Shown: positions 23,671 through 31,600 of the stretch, in pieces
How positions within the stretch are numbered: position 1 is the first letter of the stretch
Layout: each line of letters opens with the position of its first letter
Assembly: GCA_035568175.1 (NCBI GenBank)
Contig: DATMON010000018.1
Coordinates: 310,001 to 374,000, forward strand
Source: AV40 sp035568175
GTDB taxonomy: Bacteria; Verrucomicrobiota; Verrucomicrobiia; Chthoniobacterales; UBA10450
Reading direction: 5' to 3'
DNA length: 64,000 bases
Notes under the pieces: generated by a model
Told to the model about the DNA's origin: nothing
Seen by the model: only the letters and a program-made list of their open reading frames with translations
The model's database searches: none
Program-made: the position numbers and the translations under genes

Positions 23671-24204
23671 CTAACTTTTCTTCAGCTCCGCCAAATCTTT
23701 CAGGACCTGGTCGCTGTGCTCGGCCGGTTTCACGCCGGTGTAAACCTTGGCGATTTTTCCTTCCGGATTAATCAGGAACGTGTTTCGCGCCGCCATCGTC
23801 GCGCCTTTGTAATCCATGGTCGATCCGTATTGCGCCGAAACTTTGCCGCCCGGATCGGCCAGCAATTTGAAAGTAAGTCCTTCTTTCGTGCAAAACTCTT
23901 TGTGCGAATCCGGACTATCGACGCTCACACCGAGAATGACCGCGCCGGTCTTGTCGTATTGCGCCAGGTCGCGCTGAAAATTATGGGCCTCAATCGTGCA
24001 ACCGCTGGTCATGTCTTTTGGATAAAAATAAAGGACGATCCATTTCCCTTTGAAATCCTTCAGGCTGACGTGCGACCCGTCACTGGTCGGAAGGCTAAAA
24101 TCGGGCGCCGTAGTTCCGGCAGCGGGTTGAGTTTGTGTATCCGCGCCTTGCATAAGCGCTAATGTAGCGAAGCCGACGATTGCTGACAGGAGTGATTTTT
24201 TCAT
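23671..24204 (-). CDS. Exported peroxiredoxin (Bcp/PrxQ type)
   Basis: This 177-residue thiol peroxidase has a signal peptide (MKKSLLSAIVGFATLALMQG) and the AhpC/TSA fold: APDFSLPTSDGSHVSLKDF, then VLYFYPKDMTSGCTIEAHNF with the peroxidatic Cys. There is no cysteine five residues later as in classic PrxQ; a second Cys occurs in SHKEFCTKEG. ARNTFLINPEGKI is the conserved Arg-containing segment. The signal indicates a periplasmic peroxide or organic hydroperoxide reductase. DUF1059 follows after 8 bp. Confidence 0.93.
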   Translation of the reverse strand: MKKSLLSAIVGFATLALMQGADTQTQPAAGTTAPDFSLPTSDGSHVSLKDFKGKWIVLYFYPKDMTSGCTIEAHNFQRDLAQYDKTGAVILGVSVDSPDSHKEFCTKEGLTFKLLADPGGKVSAQYGSTMDYKGATMAARNTFLINPEGKIAKVYTGVKPAEHSDQVLKDLAELKKS

Positions 24205-24266
24205 GTTCGTTTCTTAATTGGGCCTGAAACGTAACTGGGAACTTTAATGAAAGCAAAAGTGCCAAG

Positions 24267-24800
24267 ATGATCTCGCGCATTTGGACGATCGGCCATTCGA
24301 CGCGCAAGATCGAGGTCTTCCTTTCGCTCCTGGACGAAAACGAGATCAAAGCCGTCGCCGATGTGCGGATGTTCCCCGGTTCGAAGCGCTATCCGCAGTT
24401 CGGCCTGGAAGCGCTGGCGAAATCGCTAGGCACCGCTGGAATTCGCTATGAACATTTTCCGGAACTCGGCGGGCGACGAAAAGCAAAGCCAGATTCGCAG
24501 AACACGGCTTGGCGGAATGAAATGTTTCGCGGCTACGCCGATTACATGGAGACGGAAGATTTTCGCAAAGGCATCGCGCGCCTGATCGATCTTGCGGATC
24601 AACAAGGTTCGACCGCAATCATGTGCGCGGAAGCGGTCTGGTGGCGGTGCCATCGTTCGCTGATCTCGGATTACTTGAAGGCGCGCGGTGTTGAAGTCGT
24701 TCACATTCTCGACACGAAAAAGATTGAGCCGCATCCATTCACTTCGGCGGCGCAGATTGTTGATGGCCAATTGAGTTACGCGGCCGAATTGTTGTTATAG
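24267..24800 (+). CDS. DUF488 family protein
   Basis: This 177-residue protein has the DUF488 features IWTIGHSTRKIEVFLSLL, VADVRMFPGSKRYPQFG, YEHFPELGGRR, FRGYADYM and MCAEAVWWRCHRSLISDYL, with conserved cysteines and CHR. The family has unknown biochemical function. The gene is monocistronic; the second GTCTAGCTAGAC palindrome begins right at its stop codon and the tRNA-Lys gene follows. Confidence 0.93.
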   Translation: MISRIWTIGHSTRKIEVFLSLLDENEIKAVADVRMFPGSKRYPQFGLEALAKSLGTAGIRYEHFPELGGRRKAKPDSQNTAWRNEMFRGYADYMETEDFRKGIARLIDLADQQGSTAIMCAEAVWWRCHRSLISDYLKARGVEVVHILDTKKIEPHPFTSAAQIVDGQLSYAAELLL

Positions 24801-24812
24801 GTCTAGCTAGAC
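24801..24812. promoter_or_regulatory. GTCTAGCTAGAC palindrome, copy 2
   Basis: Exact second copy of the 12-bp palindrome, in the same 16-nt context as 16,489-16,504, 52 bp upstream of tRNA-Lys. Confidence 0.6.
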
Positions 24813-24864
24813 GCTAACAGGTTGCGACGGTGTCGCGGCTGGAGTACAAACTTTCTCTGCTCGC

Positions 24865-24937
24865 GGGCCGGTAGCTCAATCGGTAGAGCAGCGCCCTTTT
24901 AAGGCGTTGGTTCCGGGTTCGAGTCCCGGCCGGCCCA
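24865..24937 (+). tRNA. tRNA-Lys (anticodon TTT)
   Basis: A 73-nt cloverleaf with acceptor GGGCCGG/CCGGCCC, D-stem GCTC/GAGC, anticodon stem GCGCC/GGCGT with loop CTTTTAA, and T-arm CCGGG-TTCGAGT-CCCGG. The discriminator is A; CCA is not encoded. A perfect palindrome, ACTTCTGA-a-TCAGAAGT (24973-24989), lies 35 bp downstream. Confidence 0.96.
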
Positions 24938-24972
24938 TCAGAATTACCCACTAAACACACCAAAGACGCGAA

Positions 24973-24989
24973 ACTTCTGAATCAGAAGT
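24973..24989. repeat. Palindrome downstream of tRNA-Lys
   Basis: ACTTCTGA and TCAGAAGT flank one base. There is no T-run behind it, so it is not a standard intrinsic terminator. The adjoining 25010-25040 (TTCGTGAAATTCGTGTCTTTCGTGG) resembles a widespread short intergenic repeat. Confidence 0.4.
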
Positions 24990-25056
24990 GCCTGAATCCG
25001 AATTCATAATTTTCGTGAAATTCGTGTCTTTCGTGGGCCGAGAAAATTGATTGTTC

Positions 25057-25740
25057 TTACAACATTGTGAGCAAATCGCGGAGCGAATTTTTCTTTCGAT
25101 CCAATTGGAAGATCGACAATCCCGCGGCGGTTGCTGCTTTCCAGTCGCGCTCGGGATCGTCGCCGATGTGTAAAACTTGGTTCGACTCGAGATGAATCAA
25201 GTTCAGCGCGCGCCGGAAAATCTCCGGATCCGGTTTGTCTGTGCCGAGCTCGCTCGAAAGAAAAACGTGGGAGAAGAATTTCGAAACACCGAGCTGCTCC
25301 AGAATCATCCGCAATCGTCCATCAAAATTCGAAACGACCGCGAGTTGAAATCGCGGACGTAATTTTTCCAGGACCTCGAGAACTTCGGGATACAGCTCCC
25401 ACACGCCGGCCTCGGCGAAATGTTCGTAGGCGATCTCGAAGAAATTATCGCGATCGAGTTCGCCCAACGACGGAGCAGTTTCATCGAGGACGAGATCGAC
25501 AAGTTGTCGCCACCAATCTTTGTCATCGTCTTCTCTCGGCCCGTCGATTGAGTCCCGCCGCGGCATCGCACTCCAGGCGTTATTGAATGCGTGATCGAGT
25601 TGTCGAGAATCGAGTCTCAATCCGATTTCCTCGCCAACAAGCGCGTAGTGGTATCCGACGCCGCGCGGAAGATGAAAGAGTGTCCCGGCCGCATCGAAAA
25701 AGATCGCTTTCAGCGGCGTCTCTTTGTTGTTTGTAGACAT
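25057..25740 (-). CDS. HAD-superfamily hydrolase
   Basis: This 227-residue protein has HAD motif I IFFDAAGTL, where the usual second Asp (DxD) is replaced by Ala, motif II VVSNFDG, motif III Lys in TDKPDPEIF and motif IV HIGDDPERDWKAA. A helical cap lies between motifs I and II. It resembles HDHD3/REG-2-like haloacid dehalogenase proteins, which keep DAAGTL. ATG 25740 begins MSTNNKETPLK; an ORF extending to 25917 would read into the divergent gene. The start codon overlaps that of the divergent gene at 25739. Confidence 0.88.
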   Translation of the reverse strand: MSTNNKETPLKAIFFDAAGTLFHLPRGVGYHYALVGEEIGLRLDSRQLDHAFNNAWSAMPRRDSIDGPREDDDKDWWRQLVDLVLDETAPSLGELDRDNFFEIAYEHFAEAGVWELYPEVLEVLEKLRPRFQLAVVSNFDGRLRMILEQLGVSKFFSHVFLSSELGTDKPDPEIFRRALNLIHLESNQVLHIGDDPERDWKAATAAGLSIFQLDRKKNSLRDLLTML

Positions 25741-26152
25741 GAACGGGTCAAATCGATGGAAGATCGCTTTCCTGGTCCTGGCAACTTTTGTTGTGGGCGT
25801 GGTGACAGGCGCTTTTTTCGTGATGGGATCGGCCAAAGACGAAATGCGACGGAACCGCGATCCGCGACGATTCTTTTCGAACACGCCTGATCGCTGGCGT
25901 TCGGAGATGAAGCTCACGCCCGATCAAAACCAGAAAATCCGGCCGATTTTGCAACAGATTGATGATGAATTGACTAATCTTCGCGCGATGGATCTGCGCG
26001 AAACGGAAGGAATTCTCTCGCGCGGGGAAGATCGAATCAACGCAATCCTGACACCGGAGCAACGACCAAAGCTTCATCAAACTTTTGAGCTGCGCCGCCA
26101 ACGCGTGCGCGATTGGCTCGGCGTGAACGATCAGGAAAAGCAAATTGACTGA
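25739..26152 (+). CDS. Membrane-anchored CpxP/Spy-like periplasmic protein
   Basis: This 137-residue protein has one N-terminal membrane anchor (WKIAFLVLATFVVGVVTGAFFVMG) followed by an alpha-helical periplasmic part with MKLTPDQNQKIRPILQQID and ILTPEQRPKLHQTFELRRQR, i.e. two LTPEQ-like motifs as in CpxP/Spy/heavy-metal-sensor proteins. Such proteins sense envelope damage or act as chaperones. ATG 25739 fits the anchor; TTG 25724 would add five residues. The start codon shares two bases with that of the divergent HAD gene. Confidence 0.75.
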   Translation: MNGSNRWKIAFLVLATFVVGVVTGAFFVMGSAKDEMRRNRDPRRFFSNTPDRWRSEMKLTPDQNQKIRPILQQIDDELTNLRAMDLRETEGILSRGEDRINAILTPEQRPKLHQTFELRRQRVRDWLGVNDQEKQID

Positions 26153-26203
26153 TCTTTTTCGCGGCGCGTTGGACAATCCCGCTCCGACACTCGATTAATT
26201 TGT

Positions 26204-27304
26204 ATGCTGCCGGTCGAACACAACGATCCGATCAACGCCAGGATCCTTGCCATTTCGGAGGACAAGATCGAGGGCTTTGTCCGTGAGCCGTTCGCGGAAA
26301 TCGCCCGCCGTTCGGGCGTGGATGTCGATGTTGTGATGGCACGGATCGCCGCGATGTTGCGTGCAGGAACGATTCGCCGGGTCCGGCAAACGCTGCTCGC
26401 GACGAACCTGGCCGACGGCGCATTGGTGGCATGGAAGGTTCCGGAAGACAAGATCGAGAGCGCGTTTGAGTGGATGTTTCGGCGTGATCCGTTTTCGGGT
26501 CACGTGGTCATTCGTTCGACCGACACGGTGAGCGCCGGATCGGAATACAAATTGTGGACGACGCTGAAAGTGCCGCACGGTTTTTCACTGCAAGAACATT
26601 GTGAGTTACTTACCCGAAAAGTCGGCGCTGAGAAATTCCGGATCATGCCGGCAAAAGGAATTTTCACGCTTGGGGTTGGCCATGTTCGCCGGAAAGCAAT
26701 TGAGCCGGGAGAAAAAGCGGACGCATCGGCAAAAATGATTCGCGTAGAAGTTGCCGATCTTAACGAACACGAATGGAACATTTTGCTCGCGCTTAAACGC
26801 GAACTCGCGCCGGAAGAGATTCGACCGAATCCATGGGCGTCGCGCGCGAGCGAAGCAGGGGTAAGTTTGGATGAATTTTATCGGGTGGCCGAAGCCTTAA
26901 GCGCGCGCAAAATTATCGGGCGTTTTTCAACGTTTTTGGAACACGTAAAACCGTCGCAAAGCGGCGTCCGCGTCACGCGCTTCAATGCTTTGTTTCATTG
27001 GGCGGTGCCCGCCGGGCGCGAGATCGAGACCGGCGGCGAAGTTGGTCGACACCACATCCTCACTCATTGTTACTGGCGGGAAGCCGGCCCGGAATTTAAG
27101 AACGTCAACGTCATGGCGGTTGCGCATGGCACCGACAAGCAACGGCTCCTCGATCACAAGGCGGCGATAGACCGACATCTTGAGTCGTGCCGCATTCCGG
27201 TTTCCTACACCAACGTTTTTTGGGGCGGACGCAGCGAAATCAAACCGTCCGAAATTTCGCCGAAGATTTACCGGGAGTGGCTGTCAGATTCGCAAGCGGG
27301 ATGA
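26204..27304 (+). CDS. Double AsnC/Lrp-type protein (siroheme decarboxylase AhbA/AhbB-like fusion)
   Basis: This 366-residue protein consists of two similar halves. Each has a winged helix (FAEIARRSGVDVDVVMARIAAM..TIRRVRQTLLA; then GVSLDEFYRVAEALSARKIIGRFSTFL) and an AsnC-type ligand domain (GALVAWKVPEDKIESAF...; FHWAVPAGREIETGGEVGRHHILTHCYWREAGPEFKNVNVMAVAHG). The order HCYWR...NVNVMAVAHG matches siroheme decarboxylases and NirD/NirL/NirG/NirH proteins rather than true Lrp regulators. No other heme d1 or alternative heme genes are nearby, so a metabolic role is unproven; it could be a regulator. The gene is upstream of trpD with an 80-bp gap that holds a repeat. Confidence 0.75.
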   Translation: MLPVEHNDPINARILAISEDKIEGFVREPFAEIARRSGVDVDVVMARIAAMLRAGTIRRVRQTLLATNLADGALVAWKVPEDKIESAFEWMFRRDPFSGHVVIRSTDTVSAGSEYKLWTTLKVPHGFSLQEHCELLTRKVGAEKFRIMPAKGIFTLGVGHVRRKAIEPGEKADASAKMIRVEVADLNEHEWNILLALKRELAPEEIRPNPWASRASEAGVSLDEFYRVAEALSARKIIGRFSTFLEHVKPSQSGVRVTRFNALFHWAVPAGREIETGGEVGRHHILTHCYWREAGPEFKNVNVMAVAHGTDKQRLLDHKAAIDRHLESCRIPVSYTNVFWGGRSEIKPSEISPKIYREWLSDSQAG

Positions 27305-27311
27305 GCAATGT

Positions 27312-27366
27312 TGCGGAAGGCGTCTCGCCTGCGATGAGAATTGAATTTGCAGCCGAGGACGGCTGC
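27312..27366 (+). repeat. Palindromic repeat between the double-AsnC gene and trpD
   Basis: It contains AGGCGtctCGCCT near 27320 and the hairpin GCAGCCG-agga-CGGCTGC at ~27350, the same arms found at 9727-9743 and near 3553. It ends ~20 bp before trpD. Confidence 0.55.
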
Positions 27367-27383
27367 CTCCACAAAAGAGCCAC

Positions 27384-28433
27384 GTGAAATCGCTTACCGA
27401 AAAACTTCGAAACGGTCTCGATCTGAACACCGGCGACGTCGATTTGGCCGTCGCGCAACTGTTGTCCGATCAGGTTGATGACGAACTGAAAGCGCAGTTT
27501 CTGACGGAGTTGCACAAGAAAGGCGAAACGGCCGAGGAAATTGTCGCTTTCGTGAGGCAATTAATAAAGCGCGCGGTCGATCCGATGATCGATCCGGCGC
27601 AATTGTCCGGGCCAATGGTCGACATTTGCGGCACCGGCGGGGATGGTCTCGATTTTTTTAATGTTTCAACGACGGCGATGTTTGTCGTTGCAGCCGGTGG
27701 AGGGGTAGTGGTGAAGCATGGCAATCGTCGTGTGACGTCAAGTTGCGGCAGCGCAGATGTTCTCGAACAACTCGGGATAGAGATCGATCTCACGCCGGAA
27801 CAATTGCAGGAAAGCCTCAAGCGGCACGGGCTCGGTTTCATTTTCGCGAGAAGTTATCATCCGGCGTTTCGAGTGCTGGCGGAAATGCGGCAGCGTCTGG
27901 CTCGACAAAATACAAGAACGGTTTTCAGTCTTCTCGGGCCGCTTCTGAATCCAGCGCGGCCGTCGCGCCAGTTGATCGGTGTGTTCGATCCGCGATTGAC
28001 CGGGATTTTTGCCGAAGTACTCCGGCAGTTGGAACGCGAACACGCCTGGGTCGTGCACGGCCTCGGCGACGATGGCGCCGGGATGGATGATATTTCGATC
28101 AGCGGCGCGACTACGATTGCCGAGTTGATTGATGGAAAAGTTAATTCGGCGGTCCTGGATGTGAGCTGGCTTGGCGTTCCGCGCGCGCCAGTTAGTGATT
28201 TGCATGGCGGCGACGCACGTGCCAATGCCGAGACCATCGACGCAATTCTCTCCGGAAAAATTAGCGGCGCGAAACGCGATATGGCAACTGTCAATGCAGC
28301 CGGCGGCTTTGTCGTGGCCGGATTGGCAAAAGATCTGAAAGAGGGGATCGACTTAGCGCACGAAGAAATCGACAGCGGCCGGGCGTTGGAGAAATTGCGG
28401 GCGCTGCAAAGTTACTCGCCGCAAAAAGGCTAG
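27384..28433 (+). CDS. trpD: Anthranilate phosphoribosyltransferase
   Basis: This 349-residue enzyme transfers phosphoribose from PRPP to anthranilate in tryptophan synthesis. The motifs are ICGTGGDGLDFFNVSTTAM (PRPP/Mg site), VVKHGNRRVTSSCGSADVLEQLG, FIFARSYHPAF, LGPLLNPARP and VHGLGDDGAGMDDIS. The length is standard. No other trp genes lie in the window, so the pathway is dispersed in this genome. Confidence 0.97.
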   Translation: MKSLTEKLRNGLDLNTGDVDLAVAQLLSDQVDDELKAQFLTELHKKGETAEEIVAFVRQLIKRAVDPMIDPAQLSGPMVDICGTGGDGLDFFNVSTTAMFVVAAGGGVVVKHGNRRVTSSCGSADVLEQLGIEIDLTPEQLQESLKRHGLGFIFARSYHPAFRVLAEMRQRLARQNTRTVFSLLGPLLNPARPSRQLIGVFDPRLTGIFAEVLRQLEREHAWVVHGLGDDGAGMDDISISGATTIAELIDGKVNSAVLDVSWLGVPRAPVSDLHGGDARANAETIDAILSGKISGAKRDMATVNAAGGFVVAGLAKDLKEGIDLAHEEIDSGRALEKLRALQSYSPQKG

Positions 28434-28459
28434 GTGGATCGGCCGCTCCGCGGGCGATC

Positions 28460-29125
28460 TTATTTTGGCGGCGAAGGCGAATTGATTTTGGCATCGGGCA
28501 AGGGACTGCTCGATGCACCACAAAACGTCTCCCGATAAGTCGCGTCCAGATTCTTCAGTAGCGTGACCGCGAACTGGTGACGATCGACTTCTCGATCTAA
28601 CGTCATCGCCAAGGAAATTGCGCGCGCGCGCAGTTCCTCGGAAAAATCTTCGGCACGATGATTCACGTTGACGCCGATGCCGACGATAGCGATGTGCGGC
28701 GCGTTTTCTTGCGCACGCATTTCAACCAAAACGCCGGCGATTTTTTTTTTAGCGACGACAACGTCATTCGGCAACTTCACCGTCGCTTGCAGTTCGAATT
28801 CTTTCGAAATTGCAGCGGCGACTGTGCGCGCCGCCCATTCAGCCAGTTGCGGTGAAGCTCCGATGTCGATGTTCGGCCGAAGCAAAATGGAGAACCAAAG
28901 GCCTTTGCCGTCGGCGGACTCCCAGAGATTGCTTCTCTGACCGCGTCCGGCGCTTTGGCGTTCGGCAAATACGACCAAACCTTCCGGTGTGGTTGGCGAA
29001 GTGCGTTCCAAAACGGAATCGTTCGTCGAAGTTGTCTCGTCGACGACAGCAATGTCACGGCCGATGATTGCAGAATCGAGATCAGCGCGGAGTTTGTCGG
29101 CACTCAGCGCGCCGAATGTTATCAT
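28460..29125 (-). CDS. birA: Biotin--[acetyl-CoA-carboxylase] ligase, monofunctional
   Basis: This 221-residue protein activates biotin as biotinyl-AMP and attaches it to the biotin carrier protein. Catalytic motifs are TSTNDSVL, ERQSAGRGQRSNLWESADGKGLWFS (biotin-binding GRGxRxxxW loop, here with Q) and KLPNDVVVAKKKIAGVLVE (KWPND has Leu for Trp). There is no N-terminal winged helix, so it does not act as repressor. The small C-terminal domain is short and the Ser/Pro-rich tail is unusual. Its start overlaps the nadC stop (ATGA). Confidence 0.93.
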   Translation of the reverse strand: MITFGALSADKLRADLDSAIIGRDIAVVDETTSTNDSVLERTSPTTPEGLVVFAERQSAGRGQRSNLWESADGKGLWFSILLRPNIDIGASPQLAEWAARTVAAAISKEFELQATVKLPNDVVVAKKKIAGVLVEMRAQENAPHIAIVGIGVNVNHRAEDFSEELRARAISLAMTLDREVDRHQFAVTLLKNLDATYRETFCGASSSPLPDAKINSPSPPK

Positions 29126-29964
29126 AGGGGCGCTAGTTCGAGAGAAAAATCGATCGCACGGACGGAATGCGTCAGCGCGCCGATGGAAATGTAATCGACG
29201 CCAGTCGCAGCAATTTGGCGGATATTTTTCAAGGTGACGCCACCGCTCGCTTCAAATTTCACTTTGTCTTTCCCGAGCGCGATCGCCTCCCGGATCTGCG
29301 CCGGCTTCATGTTGTCGAGGAGAATCACGTCAATGCCGTCGATTTCCAAGAAAGCACGGACTTGCTCGAGCGCATCCGCTTCCACTTCGATTTGCACATT
29401 CGGCTTCGCTTGCCGAAATCTGCGCACCACTTTTGCGAAAGCTTCAAAGCCGGCGTTGACCGCGAGATGATTGTCTTTTACCAGCACCATGTCGAACAAA
29501 CCGAAGCGATGATTAGCGCCGCCGCCGGCGACCACGGCTGCTTTCTCGAGTGCGCGCAAACCAGGGGTCGTTTTGCGGGTGTCGAGAATCTTCACATGTT
29601 TATTTGCGGCAGCATCGACAAACTTCTGCGTCATCGTAGCGATTCCGGATAATCGCTGCAAAAAATTCAGCGCGACGCGCTCCGCTTTCAAAATCGCGCG
29701 GGCGGCCCCGCGAAGCTCAATCACGGTTTCATCAGGATTAACTTCGTTACCGTCTTTTCGAAGCACTGTAATTTTAGTCGCCGAATCAACGCGACGGAAA
29801 ACTTCGGCGGCTGTTTCCGCACCGGCGACCGTGGCCCGCTCGTGAGCAACAATTCGCGCCGTTGCTTGCTGATTATTGGATACGAAAAAATCTGTCGTGA
29901 GATCGCCATTGCCGATGTCTTCGCGCAAAGCGGCATCGATTGGATCGAGAATCGACGACTTCAT
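29122..29964 (-). CDS. nadC: Nicotinate-nucleotide pyrophosphorylase (carboxylating)
   Basis: This 280-residue enzyme converts quinolinate and PRPP to nicotinate mononucleotide in NAD synthesis. It contains LREDIGNGDLTTDFF, ERVALNFLQRLSGIATMTQKFVD, ILDTRKTTPGLRALEKAAV, GGGANHRFGLFDMVLVKDNH, IEVEADALEQV, ILLDNM and FEASGGVTLKNI. ATG 29964 overlaps the guaD stop (ATGA), while the stop overlaps the birA start (ATGA). The three genes are thus tightly coupled. Confidence 0.97.
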   Translation of the reverse strand: MKSSILDPIDAALREDIGNGDLTTDFFVSNNQQATARIVAHERATVAGAETAAEVFRRVDSATKITVLRKDGNEVNPDETVIELRGAARAILKAERVALNFLQRLSGIATMTQKFVDAAANKHVKILDTRKTTPGLRALEKAAVVAGGGANHRFGLFDMVLVKDNHLAVNAGFEAFAKVVRRFRQAKPNVQIEVEADALEQVRAFLEIDGIDVILLDNMKPAQIREAIALGKDKVKFEASGGVTLKNIRQIAATGVDYISIGALTHSVRAIDFSLELAPL

Positions 29965-31298
29965 AGAGTGCTGACCAAACTTGGCGCCTGATAAATGCGC
30001 TTGCCGCGAACGTAAGTTTCGAGATTCGCGTGCGGTCCGCCGCGGTAAATGCAAAGCGCGACCGCATCCTCGGGCGCAAGTTCGGCCAAACCAGCCTGAT
30101 TTGGATAAGGCAAAAGCGCAGCCAGATCGACGACGATCAAGTCTGCTTCTTTGCCGGCATCGAGTGTGCCGATGATATTGGCTTTGCCGAGCGCGCGTGC
30201 GCCGCCATGGGTGGCGAGATAGAAAGCTTCGCTCGGACGAAGCGGTCGCAAATTTGGTTCGTAGGCGCCGCGCGCTTTTTGCACTTCAATGGCCGCGCGC
30301 ATCACCTGCCACATGTTTAGTTCCGGTCCGCCGGCTACATCGGAACCGAGTCCGACATTGATCCCGGCTTTCAAAATTTGATCCAGCTTCATCAAGCCAC
30401 TGCCAAGAAAGAGATTTGAGCTCGGACAATGCGCGACGCTGGACTGGGCCGCGGCGATCGCGGCGATCTCTCGGGGATTCAGATGAATGCAATGGCCGAG
30501 CACGGTGTGCGCGGTGAGCAGTCCGCATTTTTCGTAGACGTGGGTGTAATCCCGCGCGCTCATGTAAAGGTGATGGACCTTTTCCAGCTCTTCGCGATTT
30601 TCGGCCAGGTGTGTTTGCAAATAAGCTTCGAACCGCGCAGCAAGCTCGGCCGCGCTACGCATCAACTTTTCCGAGCAAGTGACAGCGAAACGCGGACTGA
30701 AGGCGTAATCGAGCCGGCCTTCCTCGGATCGATGCCATTTACGGCAAAGGCGCTCGCTCTCCATCAGTGAAATTGAGAGCACTTTTTTCGGCTGGAGCTG
30801 GCCGTAGGAGCCGAGGTCCATCATCATTTTCCCGAGAATTGCTCGGATGCCGGTTTGTTTGGCGGCCTCGAATCCGACCTCACAACTGTCCTCATAAATG
30901 GCCGCGTAGGCCATCACCGTGGTCGTGCCATTGCGGACAAGTTCTTGAAAAAACTGGGGCGCTTCCGCGCGCGCTTTCGGCCCGGTAAATTCTCGCTCGA
31001 CGGGGAAAATGTGTTGCCGCAACCACGGCAGAAGCTCGCTTTCGCCGCGCGCGACGACCGAGTACTGCGGCAGGTGGGTGTGACAATCGATCAGGCCCGG
31101 GAAAATTGCGGCCGCCCGCCGATCGATCCAGTGAATTGAATTTGGTCGTAGCCGGCGGAGATCGTCATAGTCGCCGACTTCTAAAATTCGTCCGTTGTCG
31201 ATGATCACGGCGCCGTTCGGGCGGCTCCGCACAGTGCCGAACTCCGGCGCATCGATTAGAAAGCCGCGCAGGCCGAACGGGCTAGTGTCGCTCTCCAT
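29961..31298 (-). CDS. guaD: Guanine deaminase
   Basis: This 445-residue amidohydrolase converts guanine to xanthine and ammonia. Metal and substrate motifs are FPGLIDCHTHLPQY (HxH), the QTHLAEN histidine, LLTAHTVLGHCIHL (His), HCPSSNLFLGSGL and GLGSDVAGGPELNM (catalytic Asp). The C-terminal IGTLDAGKEADLIVVD is typical of the family. It is first in the guaD-nadC-birA operon, which joins purine salvage, NAD synthesis and biotinylation without an obvious shared pathway. Confidence 0.92.
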   Translation of the reverse strand: MESDTSPFGLRGFLIDAPEFGTVRSRPNGAVIIDNGRILEVGDYDDLRRLRPNSIHWIDRRAAAIFPGLIDCHTHLPQYSVVARGESELLPWLRQHIFPVEREFTGPKARAEAPQFFQELVRNGTTTVMAYAAIYEDSCEVGFEAAKQTGIRAILGKMMMDLGSYGQLQPKKVLSISLMESERLCRKWHRSEEGRLDYAFSPRFAVTCSEKLMRSAAELAARFEAYLQTHLAENREELEKVHHLYMSARDYTHVYEKCGLLTAHTVLGHCIHLNPREIAAIAAAQSSVAHCPSSNLFLGSGLMKLDQILKAGINVGLGSDVAGGPELNMWQVMRAAIEVQKARGAYEPNLRPLRPSEAFYLATHGGARALGKANIIGTLDAGKEADLIVVDLAALLPYPNQAGLAELAPEDAVALCIYRGGPHANLETYVRGKRIYQAPSLVSTL

Positions 31299-31600
31299 AA
31301 ACTGCGGGCGCTATCAAACCATTTTGGTTGGGCGCGCCGCAACACCGCAATTGACTCCGAAAGCATTCGCGAGCTGAGAGCATCTTGCGCGCAATGGTAG
31401 GGGCGAATTGACCTCAATCGCCCGATCGGCATCCGTACAAAGAAAGATTCGGGCAGCGCACGCCAAGGAGAAACAGCAAATACAAGAAACGTGCAACCGC
31501 CCGAATCGCCTTAACCTGTTAAATTGGACAGCGCCCGGCGGCTGCCGTTCGAATTATTTACGATTTTTTCGGACTGAGCAGAGCCAACTGCGAGAGGCAC
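31299..31600. other. Gap without a recognisable gene; contains a degenerate palindromic element
   Basis: No ORF with credible coding features is seen. GTAGGGGCGA at 31397, followed by the imperfect hairpin GGGCGAaTTG-acct-CAATCGCCC, is a half-length relative of the element at 39894-39945. Upstream sequence of the guaD operon lies at the left side; no clear promoter was identified. Confidence 0.5.

Noticed and set aside
16316..24937. tRNA-Gly and tRNA-Lys as possible integration sites of a genomic island
   Set aside because: No integrase gene and no duplicated tRNA 3' end were found near either gene.
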